Position numbers and translations under genes: made by a program
Part shown: positions 28,701-35,873 of the stretch, one piece after another
Layout: every line of letters begins with the position of its first letter
Position numbering within the stretch: the first letter of the stretch is position 1
Origin: JAIVJG01 sp964236735
GTDB lineage: Bacteria > Acidobacteriota > Blastocatellia > Pyrinomonadales > Pyrinomonadaceae
Length of the DNA: 64,000 nucleotides
Direction: 5' to 3'
Assembly (NCBI GenBank): GCA_964236735.1
Contig: CAXSFM010000006.1
Location: 124,001 to 188,000, forward strand
Notes under the pieces: generated by a model
Database searches by the model: none
Seen by the model: only the letters and a program-made list of their open reading frames with translations
Told to the model about the DNA's origin: nothing

Positions 28701-31142
28701 TGTCGCATCCGTCCCGACGAAGTTTCCCTCGATGAGATTGTTGTTGCCGAGCAGTTGGATGCCGTAGCCGGAGTCAACACTGCCGTCACCGGACATCACG
28801 TTTCGAGCCAGCGCGGACGTGCCGCCGATAGTGTTGTTGTCGGAATCGAAGATGTTCAAGTTGGCAGCGACATTGCCCTGCGCTGACGTGCCGCTCGGGC
28901 CGGTGCCGAGGAAATTTCCCTCAACGAGATTGTTGCCGTTGTTCTGGTTGCTCAAACTTTCGAGCGTGAGGCCGTTGCCGCCGACGATGCTGCCACCGCC
29001 TAAGGCAGCAGGAAACTCATTGATCGCCAGACCGCGTATGACGCAGTTGCTGGCTCTGATTTTCAAACCATCAACAGCGTGATTGCGCGGAAAGTTGTTG
29101 CCCTTGATTTCGATGATGGGAGTTCCCGCGTATCCCGGTTGCGTCGTGCCGTCAATCGTCACCGGCTGCCCGACGACGGGCAGTTGCGTGAACGGCGAGA
29201 TCGTCTGCACGCCGCTGCCCGGAATGTTGAAGGCAATGAGGCTGCCGGGATTATTGTTGGCGCGCGTGATCGCATCGCGGAGAGTGCAGGTCGCGCTCGC
29301 GTCCGTGCAGTTGCTGACCACATCATCGGCGGTAGAGTTGACCGTAAAAGTATTCGTGGGAGCCGTCATCACGACGGAGGGCGATGGCTCACCGTTTCTG
29401 AGAACGACGATGTCTGTCAACGCATCCGTATTCAAACGGATTGGCAACACGGCGGCAGGCGTGCCTTCAACGTCGAGTGAGTTGAGGCTTGTGGTTCGCT
29501 CTCCCGGAATTGATGGCGCTGTGTTCTTCGAGTTGATTTGATTCTGAATGGCGATGGCGGAGAACTGGCTAATGACAAGATGGATTTGACGGCTGGCGCT
29601 ATCGAGCACGATGAGGTCGTCCGTCTGCGTGCTGCTGACTCTCGCTTTCGTCAACGGATTTCGAGTTCCCGTCCGAGCAGCGGCGGAAAGCTTGGCGTCT
29701 GAACTCAGAATGCTGTCACGCCATTCTTTGATGCGGGACGGCGCGGTGTAAAAGCTCTGTGGAATCTTTACCTCTTTAACCTGCGCCGGCGTGGTGGTTG
29801 ATGCTTGAGAGCCAGGTTTCTGCTCCGCCCTTCTCATCAAACTCTCTAAAATCTCTTTTGAATCCTGCTTGCCGTCCGTGACCAGATAGCCGGCTTTCTT
29901 CGCTTCTTCTGCCGACGAGAACTGCGGCGCAGATGCTGTGAGATTCTTGTAGGCGGGAAATTGTCCGTTGGAAGGAAGAGCTAAACCTTTCTGTGTGGCG
30001 TCAGACAGATGATTGACTCTTCGATACGCAGCGCGTTTCGGCGACGGCGCTTCGAGCAGATGAATGCTGCCGTCGGTGGAGAGCAAGGCCAGCGACTCTC
30101 GGCGGCTGTTCGTAAACTTTCCCGCCGCCAGTCCCGCGATCTCGTAGCCGAGAGTTCGCTGGCCGATCTGTGCGGGCGGACGTTGCAGATGCAGCGCGGG
30201 ATTCAAGTCCCAGGGGTAAATCTGCATGTGACCATGCACGATGACGAGTTGATTGACGCAGGCCGCCGCGACATCCGACATCGAATCTGCATCGAGTTGT
30301 CCCAGCGCCAACATCGTCGCCGGAGACGGCAGATTGAAAACTTCCGGCGCGTGTTTGAAAGTGCCTTCCGGGTGTTCGTAAACGAGTAGCTGCGCGCCGT
30401 CGTTCGGTGTGACGACGGCGACGGCGACATCCGTCAAATTGTCGGAGCGTCCGATCTGTCCCGTCGCAATTGCCGTCACCTGACCTGCGACTTCGATTTG
30501 CTTCGCCGCTTGAAATGCGCCGCGCCCGTCGCCCGCGAGCAAGTAGATAGACGTGCTGTTGTCTGCGGCGGCGAGGATGTCTTGATGGCCGTCGGCGTCG
30601 AAGTCGCCCGCGTAGATCATGTCCGGCGGTTCGGGCACGCTGAATGTTTGGGCGTGCGGCAGAAACGGTTCAGCGACGAACGTGCCGTGCGCTTTGCGTC
30701 CCTGCGCTTCGGGGCTGTTCGGGTAAATCAAATCCAGATTGCCCGCGCGCAAAGTCAGGACGCCGGACTTGTCAGCCGTGACGAGATCGGGCGCGCCGTC
30801 TTCGTTGAAGTCGCCGGAAGCCAGCGCGGTCGGTTGAGATGATCCTGCATTGAGCGTTGCGCCCGATGATGTTTCATGCGCGGCGTCGTCATCGTTCCTC
30901 TGACCGGCGCGCGCGTCCAGTTCGTAGCCGTCCTGCAAATTGAGCAACGGTGCGCCCTGCCCGCTCGCATGAATCGTGATCGAGTTCGTCGCGTCGCCTT
31001 TGACTGTCGAATCGCTGCGGAGCGTTGATTGTCGTGCCCGCGTCGTCTGCATGAAAGCGTGCGTGAACGCGATTGTCAGAGCCAGTAAAATTGTGAGCGA
31101 CCACACGATCAACGAACGCTGTTTGCTTCTCATCGTCTTCAC
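22797..31142 (-). CDS. Giant secreted CSLREA / parallel beta-helix repeat protein
   Basis: A 2781-residue surface or secreted protein. Residues 1-35 are a signal peptide (SLTILLALTIAFTHAFM). Residues about 80-330 contain FG-GAP/VCBS-like propeller repeats (SGDFNEDGAPDLVTADKSG, AGDFDADGHQDILAA). A Ser/Ala/Lys-rich linker follows, then at about 597 the first CSLREA module (NSTADDVVSNCTD, TCTLRDAITRANNN) and a long parallel beta-helix made of repeats such as NLIGTDATGNQKLPN and GNVISGN. A second CSLREA module starts near 1405 (NTTGDEDDGAANDG, QCTLRAAIEEANNRGG) with its own beta-helix. A Pro/Thr linker (TPTPTPTPTS) near 2390 leads to a lamin-tail domain (LIISEFRPRGPNGASDEFIE) and a C-terminal beta-rich domain of unknown type. 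The repeat-rich DNA has no visible frameshift. It converges on the P450 gene. Confidence 0.9.
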   Translation of the reverse strand: MKTMRSKQRSLIVWSLTILLALTIAFTHAFMQTTRARQSTLRSDSTVKGDATNSITIHASGQGAPLLNLQDGYELDARAGQRNDDDAAHETSSGATLNAGSSQPTALASGDFNEDGAPDLVTADKSGVLTLRAGNLDLIYPNSPEAQGRKAHGTFVAEPFLPHAQTFSVPEPPDMIYAGDFDADGHQDILAAADNSTSIYLLAGDGRGAFQAAKQIEVAGQVTAIATGQIGRSDNLTDVAVAVVTPNDGAQLLVYEHPEGTFKHAPEVFNLPSPATMLALGQLDADSMSDVAAACVNQLVIVHGHMQIYPWDLNPALHLQRPPAQIGQRTLGYEIAGLAAGKFTNSRRESLALLSTDGSIHLLEAPSPKRAAYRRVNHLSDATQKGLALPSNGQFPAYKNLTASAPQFSSAEEAKKAGYLVTDGKQDSKEILESLMRRAEQKPGSQASTTTPAQVKEVKIPQSFYTAPSRIKEWRDSILSSDAKLSAAARTGTRNPLTKARVSSTQTDDLIVLDSASRQIHLVISQFSAIAIQNQINSKNTAPSIPGERTTSLNSLDVEGTPAAVLPIRLNTDALTDIVVLRNGEPSPSVVMTAPTNTFTVNSTADDVVSNCTDASATCTLRDAITRANNNPGSLIAFNIPGSGVQTISPFTQLPVVGQPVTIDGTTQPGYAGTPIIEIKGNNFPRNHAVDGLKIRASNCVIRGLAINEFPAALGGGSIVGGNGLTLESLSNQNNGNNLVEGNFLGTGPSGTSAQGNVAANLNIFDSDNNTIGGTSALARNVMSGDGSVDSGYGIQLLGNNNLIEGNFVGTDATGNQKLPNTRGMLMLGSNNLIGGDAVGAGNVISGNGVVLPNTGQCAGGGIVEGLLFSEDDPNTNLTLNNLIKGNKIGTNASGTAPLGNCYAGIGTLPPTQLIIGSITSGGRNIISNNGYGAIDIEAQFLTDQPAGFTAISGDNIGTDITGTVAMPNTLGNQPGGFNVPYGVITVRPNAGSFVNVGSPGGTTPGGSCTGFCTLVSGNFDNNNGAVTAVFRDKGGEFGIFSSFVGTDISGTVALPNYDGVIADGETSYIGFPGIASGNLISGNRIVAVVLEPASGFVDYLAGNLIGTDTTGNNPLPNNSDPFPFSSVVIADASFSSGSIAIGGTNASDRNIISGNFLGALDISGNVTVQNNYIGVNQSGAALPNTGDGITSSGFVQIGGGNANQSNLINNNGKTGILVKSGVADIRGNTITNNGKAGVSVTGNGSSANIRANVIANNGDLGIDLGADGVTQNDCDDSDTGPNSLQNYPLLNTPTDNGNGSFNVHGTIKSLPHTTFAIDFYTNAAADPSMYGEGETYAGALSVTTGIYGIAEFDFTSANISAGQVITATATNPDLQTSEFSCGAGLCDQNTVNRLRETNAAIGCVDPIIVNTTGDEDDGAANDGVCDVDPNQTGNQCTLRAAIEEANNRGGGAFVAFDIPGGGVQTISPMTALPPITAKVRIDASTQPGYNDTPLIEVNGANVGNNITGLRVTAGPASIRGFAINNFALGNGIVLDGNSNGGQGGNSVKACFIGTTPDGTALSTGNMTNGIVIDNSRSNTIGVGQNETASFARNLIAGSTNSNVLIQGAQSTQNNVAGNYFDTSADGTNEFLNRMARGVNITLNASGNTVGGISNTLLTSSPPEQLNKFGSEFYGVLINENATGNTVALNAFDQCYIGIGIIRASNNTIGGNVNKARNVIGTCDNSGVYISDEDPSPPVGGVGQSGLTTGNTVQGNLIGTDVMGNSQPNARGIFLFKTTGNLIGGSTTDFLNVISYNDVGVILGEGANDNTLSHNRIGLDALSGTQGAGNQNSGVTIIGSNNKLIRNVIADNGTDGVHITNSPNNPNAPVPSGNVLTGNLIGTEITGTVAHGNAVNGILIDAGTKNEIGTSSSGNLISGNNGVPTSSGGVLITSGVTETKIINNRIGTNSGGTNALGNTGMGIGIQGSGNIVVNNTVSGNRVGIVISRGAAASPTDPAPANNIVQKNFVGLNLSGTAAIPNTLHGIVIGNGANNNVIGGLIDSDGNHATLTSKGVNSLGNVISGNTGDGIVLNIGTDPGSIPPFANMIQGNLVGTDKTGALAVPNVKDGIFIIDSPQNLIGGFGTDIPLARNVISGNTLSGIDITGSSSSQDRVSGNFIGTKADGTSALGNGLGGVIIHSGAHNNLVGGTDPNAGNIVAFNAKGVVIFPDAGCCNSVDPNLIYGNQTLGIDLGCEDSPPADEEASDLSGCSGTPVPNDPGDGDTGPNNLQNYPEFSSAIINASGNLVIQYKIDSNPNGNSNYGENGLYVEFFKADSTLQGQTFIGSTNYTTSNYQNGTPGLAAFDAGNAAALGISPGDKIVATATDADGNTSEFTSVNVGIVTSATPTPTPTPTSAGQLIISEFRPRGPNGASDEFIELYNTTLAPITVNTSDASAGFSVAASDGVVRCVIPNSTVIPAGGHFLCANSNGYSLGAAPATPDATYTADIVDNIGLALFNTATPANFSLTTRLDAVGSTSETNTLYKEGAGYPALDVATLGTAEHSFFRDLCNLGASRCTAATGDSTNYGGGAGKPKDTGDNASDFLFVSTNGASAGAGSRLGAPAPENLSAPIQRNATIAENLLDGTKTSMAAPNRTRDFTADPSNNKTFGTLLIRRRYTNNTGAAVTTLRFRTVYLTTYPAPSSGVADLRALASNDVSVSGIMDAATCASANLSAPCTLTVRGTALQQPPAQLAGGGFNSSLSVAIPGGSLASGASIEVQFQLGVQQTGSFRFYINIEALP

Positions 31143-31209
31143 CTTCCTGGACTTAGTCGGTCAATTGAATTTGGACTTGCTGTCGAATGGGCGACGCCAT
31201 CACTGCGGG

Positions 31210-31455
31210 CTACTCTGTTCCTTTCCGACCCGGCAGCCGCCGGAGACGGAAAACCCTGTCCCGGCAAACGGAAAAGATGTTGAGCAGACTTATTCTGCGA
31301 TAAATCACGGGCGCGCAAATTTTTGTTTCTTCAATGGGCGTCAGCGAAATCAACTCGGCGTCCGTCGTGTAAGAAGCCTGCCCCGCACGGGGAAGTCGGG
31401 AGATGCGCCAGGTTTGTTTCTGCTCAATCGCAATCCGCAGTTGAAACTTTTTCAT
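31210..31455 (-). CDS. Small protein, possibly a degenerate helix-turn-helix protein
   Basis: An 81-residue frame with a good ribosome site (GGAGAA, 7-8 bases before the ATG at 31455). The central stretch DAELISLTPIEETKICAP followed by VIYRRI resembles the helix-turn-helix of short MerR/excisionase-like proteins (usual form: elements followed by S-x-R-x-I-Y-R). A two-cysteine zinc site that I would expect just before it (C-x-x-C) is replaced by ASYTTD. The C-terminus is Arg-rich. It lies directly upstream of the giant gene in the same direction and could be a regulator or a decayed one. Existence as a real gene is only moderately supported. Confidence 0.45.
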   Translation of the reverse strand: MKKFQLRIAIEQKQTWRISRLPRAGQASYTTDAELISLTPIEETKICAPVIYRRISLLNIFSVCRDRVFRLRRLPGRKGTE

Positions 31456-31873
31456 CGAATTTCTCCAGATTGATCAAAGTGCGCGAGCCGAACCCGACAC
31501 AGGCGACAAGGTAAGCGACCGATTCAGTCCGGGCTGTGCAGGCAGGAGAGGTATAGAAGTTTCCGGCGAAAAAGTAGTTTGGGGACGGTTAGGTTCCGGT
31601 TAAAAGCGCGTTAGGATTCAGGGTGGGAGCCGTAGCAGAGGGAAAAGACGGGTTTTCACACATCCGGCAGGTGATTTTTACATGGAGAGGTGAGCGCGCG
31701 TTGGCCGTCACGCGATTCCCGGATGGAGAGACACGCGCGTTTTACCAGCCAACTTTTTCGATACTATCTAAAGTTTGTCTTTTTCAAAATCTGGCAGCGA
31801 ATTTTATGTTTGTTGAATTTACTCGCGCCCGTAATAATCTCCGGTGACACGACGCTTTTTCATTCCGGCACGG
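31456..31873. other. Intergenic region upstream of 31455
   Basis: No convincing gene on either strand. Contains an AT-rich stretch near 31740-31830 and probably the promoter of the small gene and the giant gene, read leftward. No repeat or RNA structure stood out. Confidence 0.5.
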
Positions 31874-32269
31874 TTAGACGGCCAAGTCTCCTTGTCTCCG
31901 TCCAAATCTTCGATGGAGAAAAATGTAGGAGACAGCCAGCACCGCTATCGGAAGTAGAATGAAGAGCCATGAGAGCGGAGGGTCGCCAACCGAGTAACCC
32001 GAATACATGGCCGCGAGCATGTCAAAGGTAAAGCCCGCGTAAGCCCATTCCTTCAAGCGCGGGAAACCCGGATACAGCAGTGCCGCGACGCCCAGTATTT
32101 TCGCCACGCCCAGAAGCGGAAGAAAATAAGCCGGATACCCCAGATGCTTGACGACCATCTCGACCGCCTGCGGATGGCTGATCGCGTCCGGTATCGAGCC
32201 GACGAGCATGAAAGCCGCGAACAGTCCCGTCGAAATCCAGTAGATGATATTGATCTTTTTCTCGCTCAT
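31874..32269 (-). CDS. DoxX-like membrane protein
   Basis: A 131-residue protein with four hydrophobic helices. It begins MSEKKINIIYWISTGLFAAF, and the family pattern of a Gly/Ala-rich second helix follows in HLGYPAYFLPLLGVAKILGV, then PGFPRLKEWAYAGFTFDMLA. The ATG at 32269 has an AGGTGA ribosome site; a start seven codons earlier is less likely. DoxX-like proteins are small membrane proteins of mostly unknown function, sometimes linked to redox stress. It is first downstream of two further DoxX-like genes on the same strand. Confidence 0.85.
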   Translation of the reverse strand: MSEKKINIIYWISTGLFAAFMLVGSIPDAISHPQAVEMVVKHLGYPAYFLPLLGVAKILGVAALLYPGFPRLKEWAYAGFTFDMLAAMYSGYSVGDPPLSWLFILLPIAVLAVSYIFLHRRFGRRQGDLAV

Positions 32270-32344
32270 AGAATTTTCACCTGTTCTCATTCGTCTCTTG
32301 TCTCAGATTTCTTCCGCGCCGTTCAATCCGCGTCGAAACGGTTG

Positions 32345-32749
32345 TCATGCACGAAGCGGTATCAGCGTTCGCAATTCTTTGTCTCGTAAGTATAACCCGC
32401 CCCAGAGCAGGACGCCGAAAACGACCGGAAAGAGTATTGGGAACCAGCCCTCTCCGGCACGCACATGCGTGTCAACCGCGCCGCCGAGATAGCCCGTCAG
32501 CAAAATCGCGCCCAGCACGCAGGTGCGTGGAATCAAGTAGAGAATGGTGCAGGCGAGCACGACGATTCCAAGCGGGAGAATCACGCTCTCTGAATATCCG
32601 AGCCGCACGGTCGCCTCGACGACAGGCGCGGGCTTGATCAACTTCATCACGCCATCCACCAGCAGGAACAAGGCCGGCAGCCAACCCATGATGCGTCCAG
32701 CCCAGAGCCTGCCCGTCGAGATGGGAGCAACTTCATTAACCGATGACAT
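32345..32749 (-). CDS. DoxX-like membrane protein
   Basis: A 134-residue protein with four membrane segments: RIMGWLPALFLLVDGVMKL, a helix after the conserved EATVRLGYSESVILPLG, TCVLGAILLTGYLGGAVDT, and FPILFPVVFGVLLWGGLYL. The middle motif TGYLGGAVDTHVRAG is typical of the DoxX-like family. It belongs to a run of three related genes (31874-33619) on the minus strand. Confidence 0.85.
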   Translation of the reverse strand: MSSVNEVAPISTGRLWAGRIMGWLPALFLLVDGVMKLIKPAPVVEATVRLGYSESVILPLGIVVLACTILYLIPRTCVLGAILLTGYLGGAVDTHVRAGEGWFPILFPVVFGVLLWGGLYLRDKELRTLIPLRA

Positions 32750-32821
32750 CTTTTATTCCTCCGAGATAATTTTCTTTTTAACCGTACCTCAACAAATGAG
32801 GCTTTGCGTTCGGCGGCGGAC

Positions 32822-33619
32822 TCAAACGCTCGTCTCAGCGCGTTTTGCCGAAACTCCTCCCGACAAACTCCCGGCCAGCAGCCACGCCCCACCGCACATC
32901 GCCGTCGCCACGAGCAGGCTCGTCCACTCTTCCTTATTGCCCGGCTTGGCCGCCACGCGCGGCGCATGGAGAAGCAAAACCCACGCGCCGAACATGATGC
33001 CCAGAAGCGTCGCCGCCAGACGCGCCTTCACTTTGGACGCAATGCTTAAGCCCGCCGCGACGAACGCCGCGCCCGTGAAGTACGACCAGAAGAGACGCCC
33101 CGGCATCCAGACGGGAATCAATGTCGCCACGAAGCGCGCGTAGATAAAGTGCAGGCCGCCGAAGACCAACATCGAAATGCCGAAACAGATGCGACCGGGT
33201 GCGGCCAGCGAGACGATGATGTCGCCCCATCGTTGTTGAAAGACGCGACCGCTGCTGGCGACACTTCCCGCCAGCGTCCACGCGATGCCGCACAACGCCA
33301 GAGTCTCGAACGTAGTCGTCCAGACACTTCCGTCGGAGAGACGGACGGCCAAGACCGGCGCATGTAGAAGCAACACCCAGAGAAGCAGCATGATGCCCAG
33401 AGCGATTGCCGTCAACCGTGCGTTCTTATTGATCGCGATGCACGCGCCTGCGCCAAGCAGCACGACGCCGGTCAGGTAAACCCATAGCAGGCGTCCCGGA
33501 ACCCACGCCGGCACAGGCTCCAACCCCGACACCGTATCAGCGTAGATGAAATTCAGAACGCCCAGAGACATGATGGCGACGGCGAAGAGAGCGCGCCCCA
33601 ATCGGGATAAGATTTCCAC
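32822..33619 (-). CDS. DoxX-like membrane protein with internal duplication
   Basis: A 265-residue protein starting at a GTG (33619) with ribosome site GGAGAA; the open frame continues upstream to 33712 but would overlap the end of the next gene. It consists of two similar halves: FAVAIMSLGVLNFIYADTVS with VPAWVPGRLLWVYLTG, and CFGISMLVFGGLHFIYARFV with IPVWMPGRLFWSYFTG. Each half also shares a GIMLLLWVLLLHAP- or GIMFGAWVLLLHAP-type helix. This is an in-frame duplication of a four-helix module. Function unknown. Confidence 0.82.
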   Translation of the reverse strand: MEILSRLGRALFAVAIMSLGVLNFIYADTVSGLEPVPAWVPGRLLWVYLTGVVLLGAGACIAINKNARLTAIALGIMLLLWVLLLHAPVLAVRLSDGSVWTTTFETLALCGIAWTLAGSVASSGRVFQQRWGDIIVSLAAPGRICFGISMLVFGGLHFIYARFVATLIPVWMPGRLFWSYFTGAAFVAAGLSIASKVKARLAATLLGIMFGAWVLLLHAPRVAAKPGNKEEWTSLLVATAMCGGAWLLAGSLSGGVSAKRAETSV

Positions 33620-33666
33620 AGTATTCTCCGGTCGGATGGATGAAGTACGCGAGAGGAAAGTTGAGG

Positions 33667-34239
33667 TCAAGGTTTGTGCGGGCGAAACACGATGTCGAAG
33701 AGCGGCTGCCACGTCTTGCCGCCGTCGCCTGATCTTTCTGCCGTCTCACGGACACCGCCCTCGACGCGCGTCCACACACCTCGAAGTTGTACAGGTTTGC
33801 CGTCTGCTGCGGCGGCGGGGACTGTGCCCGTCAATACTATCCGATCACCTTGCATCCCGCCTTCAAGCACGAGCAGTTGGCCTCGATTCGTCACCCAACT
33901 CTGATGCCAGACCTTGCGTGCCAAATCGTAGATGGTGAAGCTTTGCCCGGTCAGGCCGTCTCGCTGCTCGTACACCTCGCGCAATACGCAGCCGTCGAGG
34001 ATGCTATCCACACGGTTGCGCGCCACGACCTTGTCGCGGTCATTCAACTCGAAGGTGTCCCAGTCGCCAATCCAGAAATCGAACTGGCGATATTCCGATG
34101 TCGCACAGGGCGCGGTTTTCGTAGCCTGCGCCACTGCTGTCGTCTGACCCGCAGACAATCGCCCGTTGACTAAGACGAGCGAGACAGCGCCGGCCAGCAT
34201 CAAGCACAATCGAACGAGATGTTTTCTCATGGCTCTCAT
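33667..34239 (-). CDS. Exported DUF1579-like protein
   Basis: A 190-residue protein with a signal peptide (HLVRLCLMLAGAVSLVLV, cleavage near SAGQ). The mature part carries EYRQFDFWIGDWDTFELND, the typical opening of DUF1579-like proteins, and continues with mixed strands (TIYDLARKVWHQSWVTNRGQ, WTRVEGGVRETAERSGDGGK). These are small beta-barrel-like proteins of unknown function. A second ATG three codons downstream (34230) could be the start. It lies 48 bp upstream of the duplicated DoxX gene. Confidence 0.8.
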   Translation of the reverse strand: MRAMRKHLVRLCLMLAGAVSLVLVNGRLSAGQTTAVAQATKTAPCATSEYRQFDFWIGDWDTFELNDRDKVVARNRVDSILDGCVLREVYEQRDGLTGQSFTIYDLARKVWHQSWVTNRGQLLVLEGGMQGDRIVLTGTVPAAAADGKPVQLRGVWTRVEGGVRETAERSGDGGKTWQPLFDIVFRPHKP

Positions 34240-34285
34240 TTATTTTGTAGGAGACAGTCTCTGACGGAAGATGCGTTGAGCAGCA

Positions 34286-34810
34286 TTAATCTTTCGGCAC
34301 GCCCATGTCCATGAAGAGCTTCCAAGCGCCGTCACGCTCCCGCCTCCAAATAGACACGTAGCGCGCCTCGAAGGTTTTCGGTTGCCCATTCGCTGAATAC
34401 TTGTAGAGGGATTTGCCCGTCTCGTAAGCCTTGTCGCCGTCCAGCCAGACATTAGAGGTCGTCACCGTCAAAACGACGCCCGCGCCGAGCCTTTGCATAG
34501 ACTCCTTGATGTGCTCAAGAATTTGCTTGTGGCCTTTGATGACCGTCCCGTCGGGTCTCAACTCGATAGCGTCATCGGCGAAAGTCGAGACGATCATCGC
34601 GGGGTCGCTCTTCACCCACGCCTCAATCCACTTGGCATTGCCCGCCGCGATACCTTGACGCGCGCGCGCAACTTCTTGCGCCATTGAATCCGAACTATTA
34701 ACGGGCTTCATTTCCGTCGCTTTGTTTTGAGCGCGTGCTGCGGATGCCGGCACGAAAATCAAAACGAGAAACAACAAAGCCTGTAAGTACAGCTTGAAAT
34801 TTCTGTGCAT
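34286..34810 (-). CDS. Exported NTF2/SnoaL-like protein
   Basis: A protein of 174 residues starting at ATG 34810 with ribosome site AAGGA; a longer frame begins at 34867 but adds polar residues before the signal peptide (LYLQALLFLVLIFVPASAAR). The mature part shows the NTF2 fold pattern: EVARARQGIAAGNAKWIEAW, DPAMIVSTFADDAIELRPDG, VIKGHKQILEHIKESMQRLG and WRRERDGAWKLFMDMGV. Related DUF4440/SnoaL-like proteins are usually small isomerases or binding proteins; no catalytic residue set can be assigned. Confidence 0.82.
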   Translation of the reverse strand: MHRNFKLYLQALLFLVLIFVPASAARAQNKATEMKPVNSSDSMAQEVARARQGIAAGNAKWIEAWVKSDPAMIVSTFADDAIELRPDGTVIKGHKQILEHIKESMQRLGAGVVLTVTTSNVWLDGDKAYETGKSLYKYSANGQPKTFEARYVSIWRRERDGAWKLFMDMGVPKD

Positions 34811-34889
34811 CACACGCCATCCTTCGAGCATAGATGCATTGCACGATTGCTGATTTTTGTGGCTCAAGACTTTTCCCCTCCCGCGCGCT

Positions 34890-35264
34890 TCATGCGACTT
34901 GCGAATCTATGTCGAGCTTGTACGATTTGACTTTGGTGTTAAGGGTGGTCGTCTTCAGGCCGAGCAGACGCGCGGCGGCGCGCTGGTTGCCGTGGGTGTG
35001 CGCGAGCGCCTGCCTGATCAGCTCGACCTCAAACTTCGTGACCTCTTCATAGAAATCCACACCATGCCTTTCGTCAAGATCGAGAACATTTTCGCAATTA
35101 TCAGCATTGAGTTCCAGCGCGCGGGCGATGCCTTTGATCACTTCGGCCTTGAGAGTCTCGAAGTCGGACAAGGCAGTCTCGGCAGGTGAAGCATCACCGC
35201 CATCGTTCACACATTCTTCGTTGGTTGTTTGTTCCATCTTTCCCGGCTCAGTCGTTGGCATCAT
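34890..35264 (-). CDS. Fis-type helix-turn-helix regulator
   Basis: A 124-residue protein. The C-terminal 50 residues form a Fis-family DNA-binding helix-turn-helix: FEVELIRQALAHTHGNQRAA followed by ARLLGLKTTTLNTKVKSY. The N-terminal half is acidic and variable. The start at 35264 lies one base after the stop of the upstream paralogue at 35266, so they are coupled; the open frame continues further upstream within that gene. It resembles the DNA-binding tail of NtrC-type activators without an AAA domain. Confidence 0.85.
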   Translation of the reverse strand: MMPTTEPGKMEQTTNEECVNDGGDASPAETALSDFETLKAEVIKGIARALELNADNCENVLDLDERHGVDFYEEVTKFEVELIRQALAHTHGNQRAAARLLGLKTTTLNTKVKSYKLDIDSQVA

Positions 35265-35265
35265 G

Positions 35266-35649
35266 TCACGCGCCGCTCGCACGTCCGCGTGCGGTGTGCG
35301 TGGAGATGCCTCTTGACGAGTCACCGGCATCGCTTACGGACGGCGACTCGATGCCGTAGAGATTCATCTTGGAGTGGAGCGTGGTCGCGTTCAGCTTGAG
35401 CAGACGCGCCGCCGCCTTCTGCCTGCCATTCGTGTAGAGCAACGCCTGCTTGATGAGATTGATCTCGAAGCGGCGAACCTCGTCGTAAAAGTTGATACCC
35501 TGCCGCACATCGGGCTTCCTCTGCGCGGCCAGCCCGTGCGCTTGACGAAGAAGGGCGTAAGCTACGGTTTTTAAGACCTCACTTTTCGCCAAATTTATAA
35601 TGATGTTGTTCGCCCGCTCGTCGCCGCTTGTTCGTTGTTGATTCTGCAT
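35266..35649 (-). CDS. Fis-type helix-turn-helix regulator
   Basis: A 127-residue paralogue of the next gene. The same layout is seen: INFYDEVRRFEINLIKQALL then YTNGRQKAAARLLKLNATTL and HSKMNLYGIE form the Fis-type helix-turn-helix, here followed by a short Ser/Gly/Arg-rich tail. Both genes share the pattern (I/V)(N/D)FY(D/E)E before the DNA-binding helices. They probably form homo- or heterodimers. Their targets are not known; the winged-helix/TPR regulator gene begins 224 bp away, divergently. Confidence 0.85.
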   Translation of the reverse strand: MQNQQRTSGDERANNIIINLAKSEVLKTVAYALLRQAHGLAAQRKPDVRQGINFYDEVRRFEINLIKQALLYTNGRQKAAARLLKLNATTLHSKMNLYGIESPSVSDAGDSSRGISTHTARGRASGA

Positions 35650-35873
35650 CTTACTTGAGCCTTGCTCACACGATCAGCTTCCGCCTGTCGCTTCACCGAC
35701 GCACGTCTCAGCTCCGTCGGGGCATCGGAATTTCTGATGCCTGCATCTAGGCAGCAGCTTCATAAAAAGTCTTTGTTCAACTTTCCGAGAATACATTGCG
35801 ACCGCCTTGAATGTCTTGAGGGGCGGATTAGAAAATTATTATTAAGTTCTGAGTAACTTCTGAGGAGTTAGAT

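Noticed and set aside
22797..31142. The repeat-rich DNA of the giant gene as a possible CRISPR or satellite array
   Set aside because: The repeats are degenerate at the DNA level and follow protein beta-helix turns in one open frame; there are no constant-length repeats with unique spacers.
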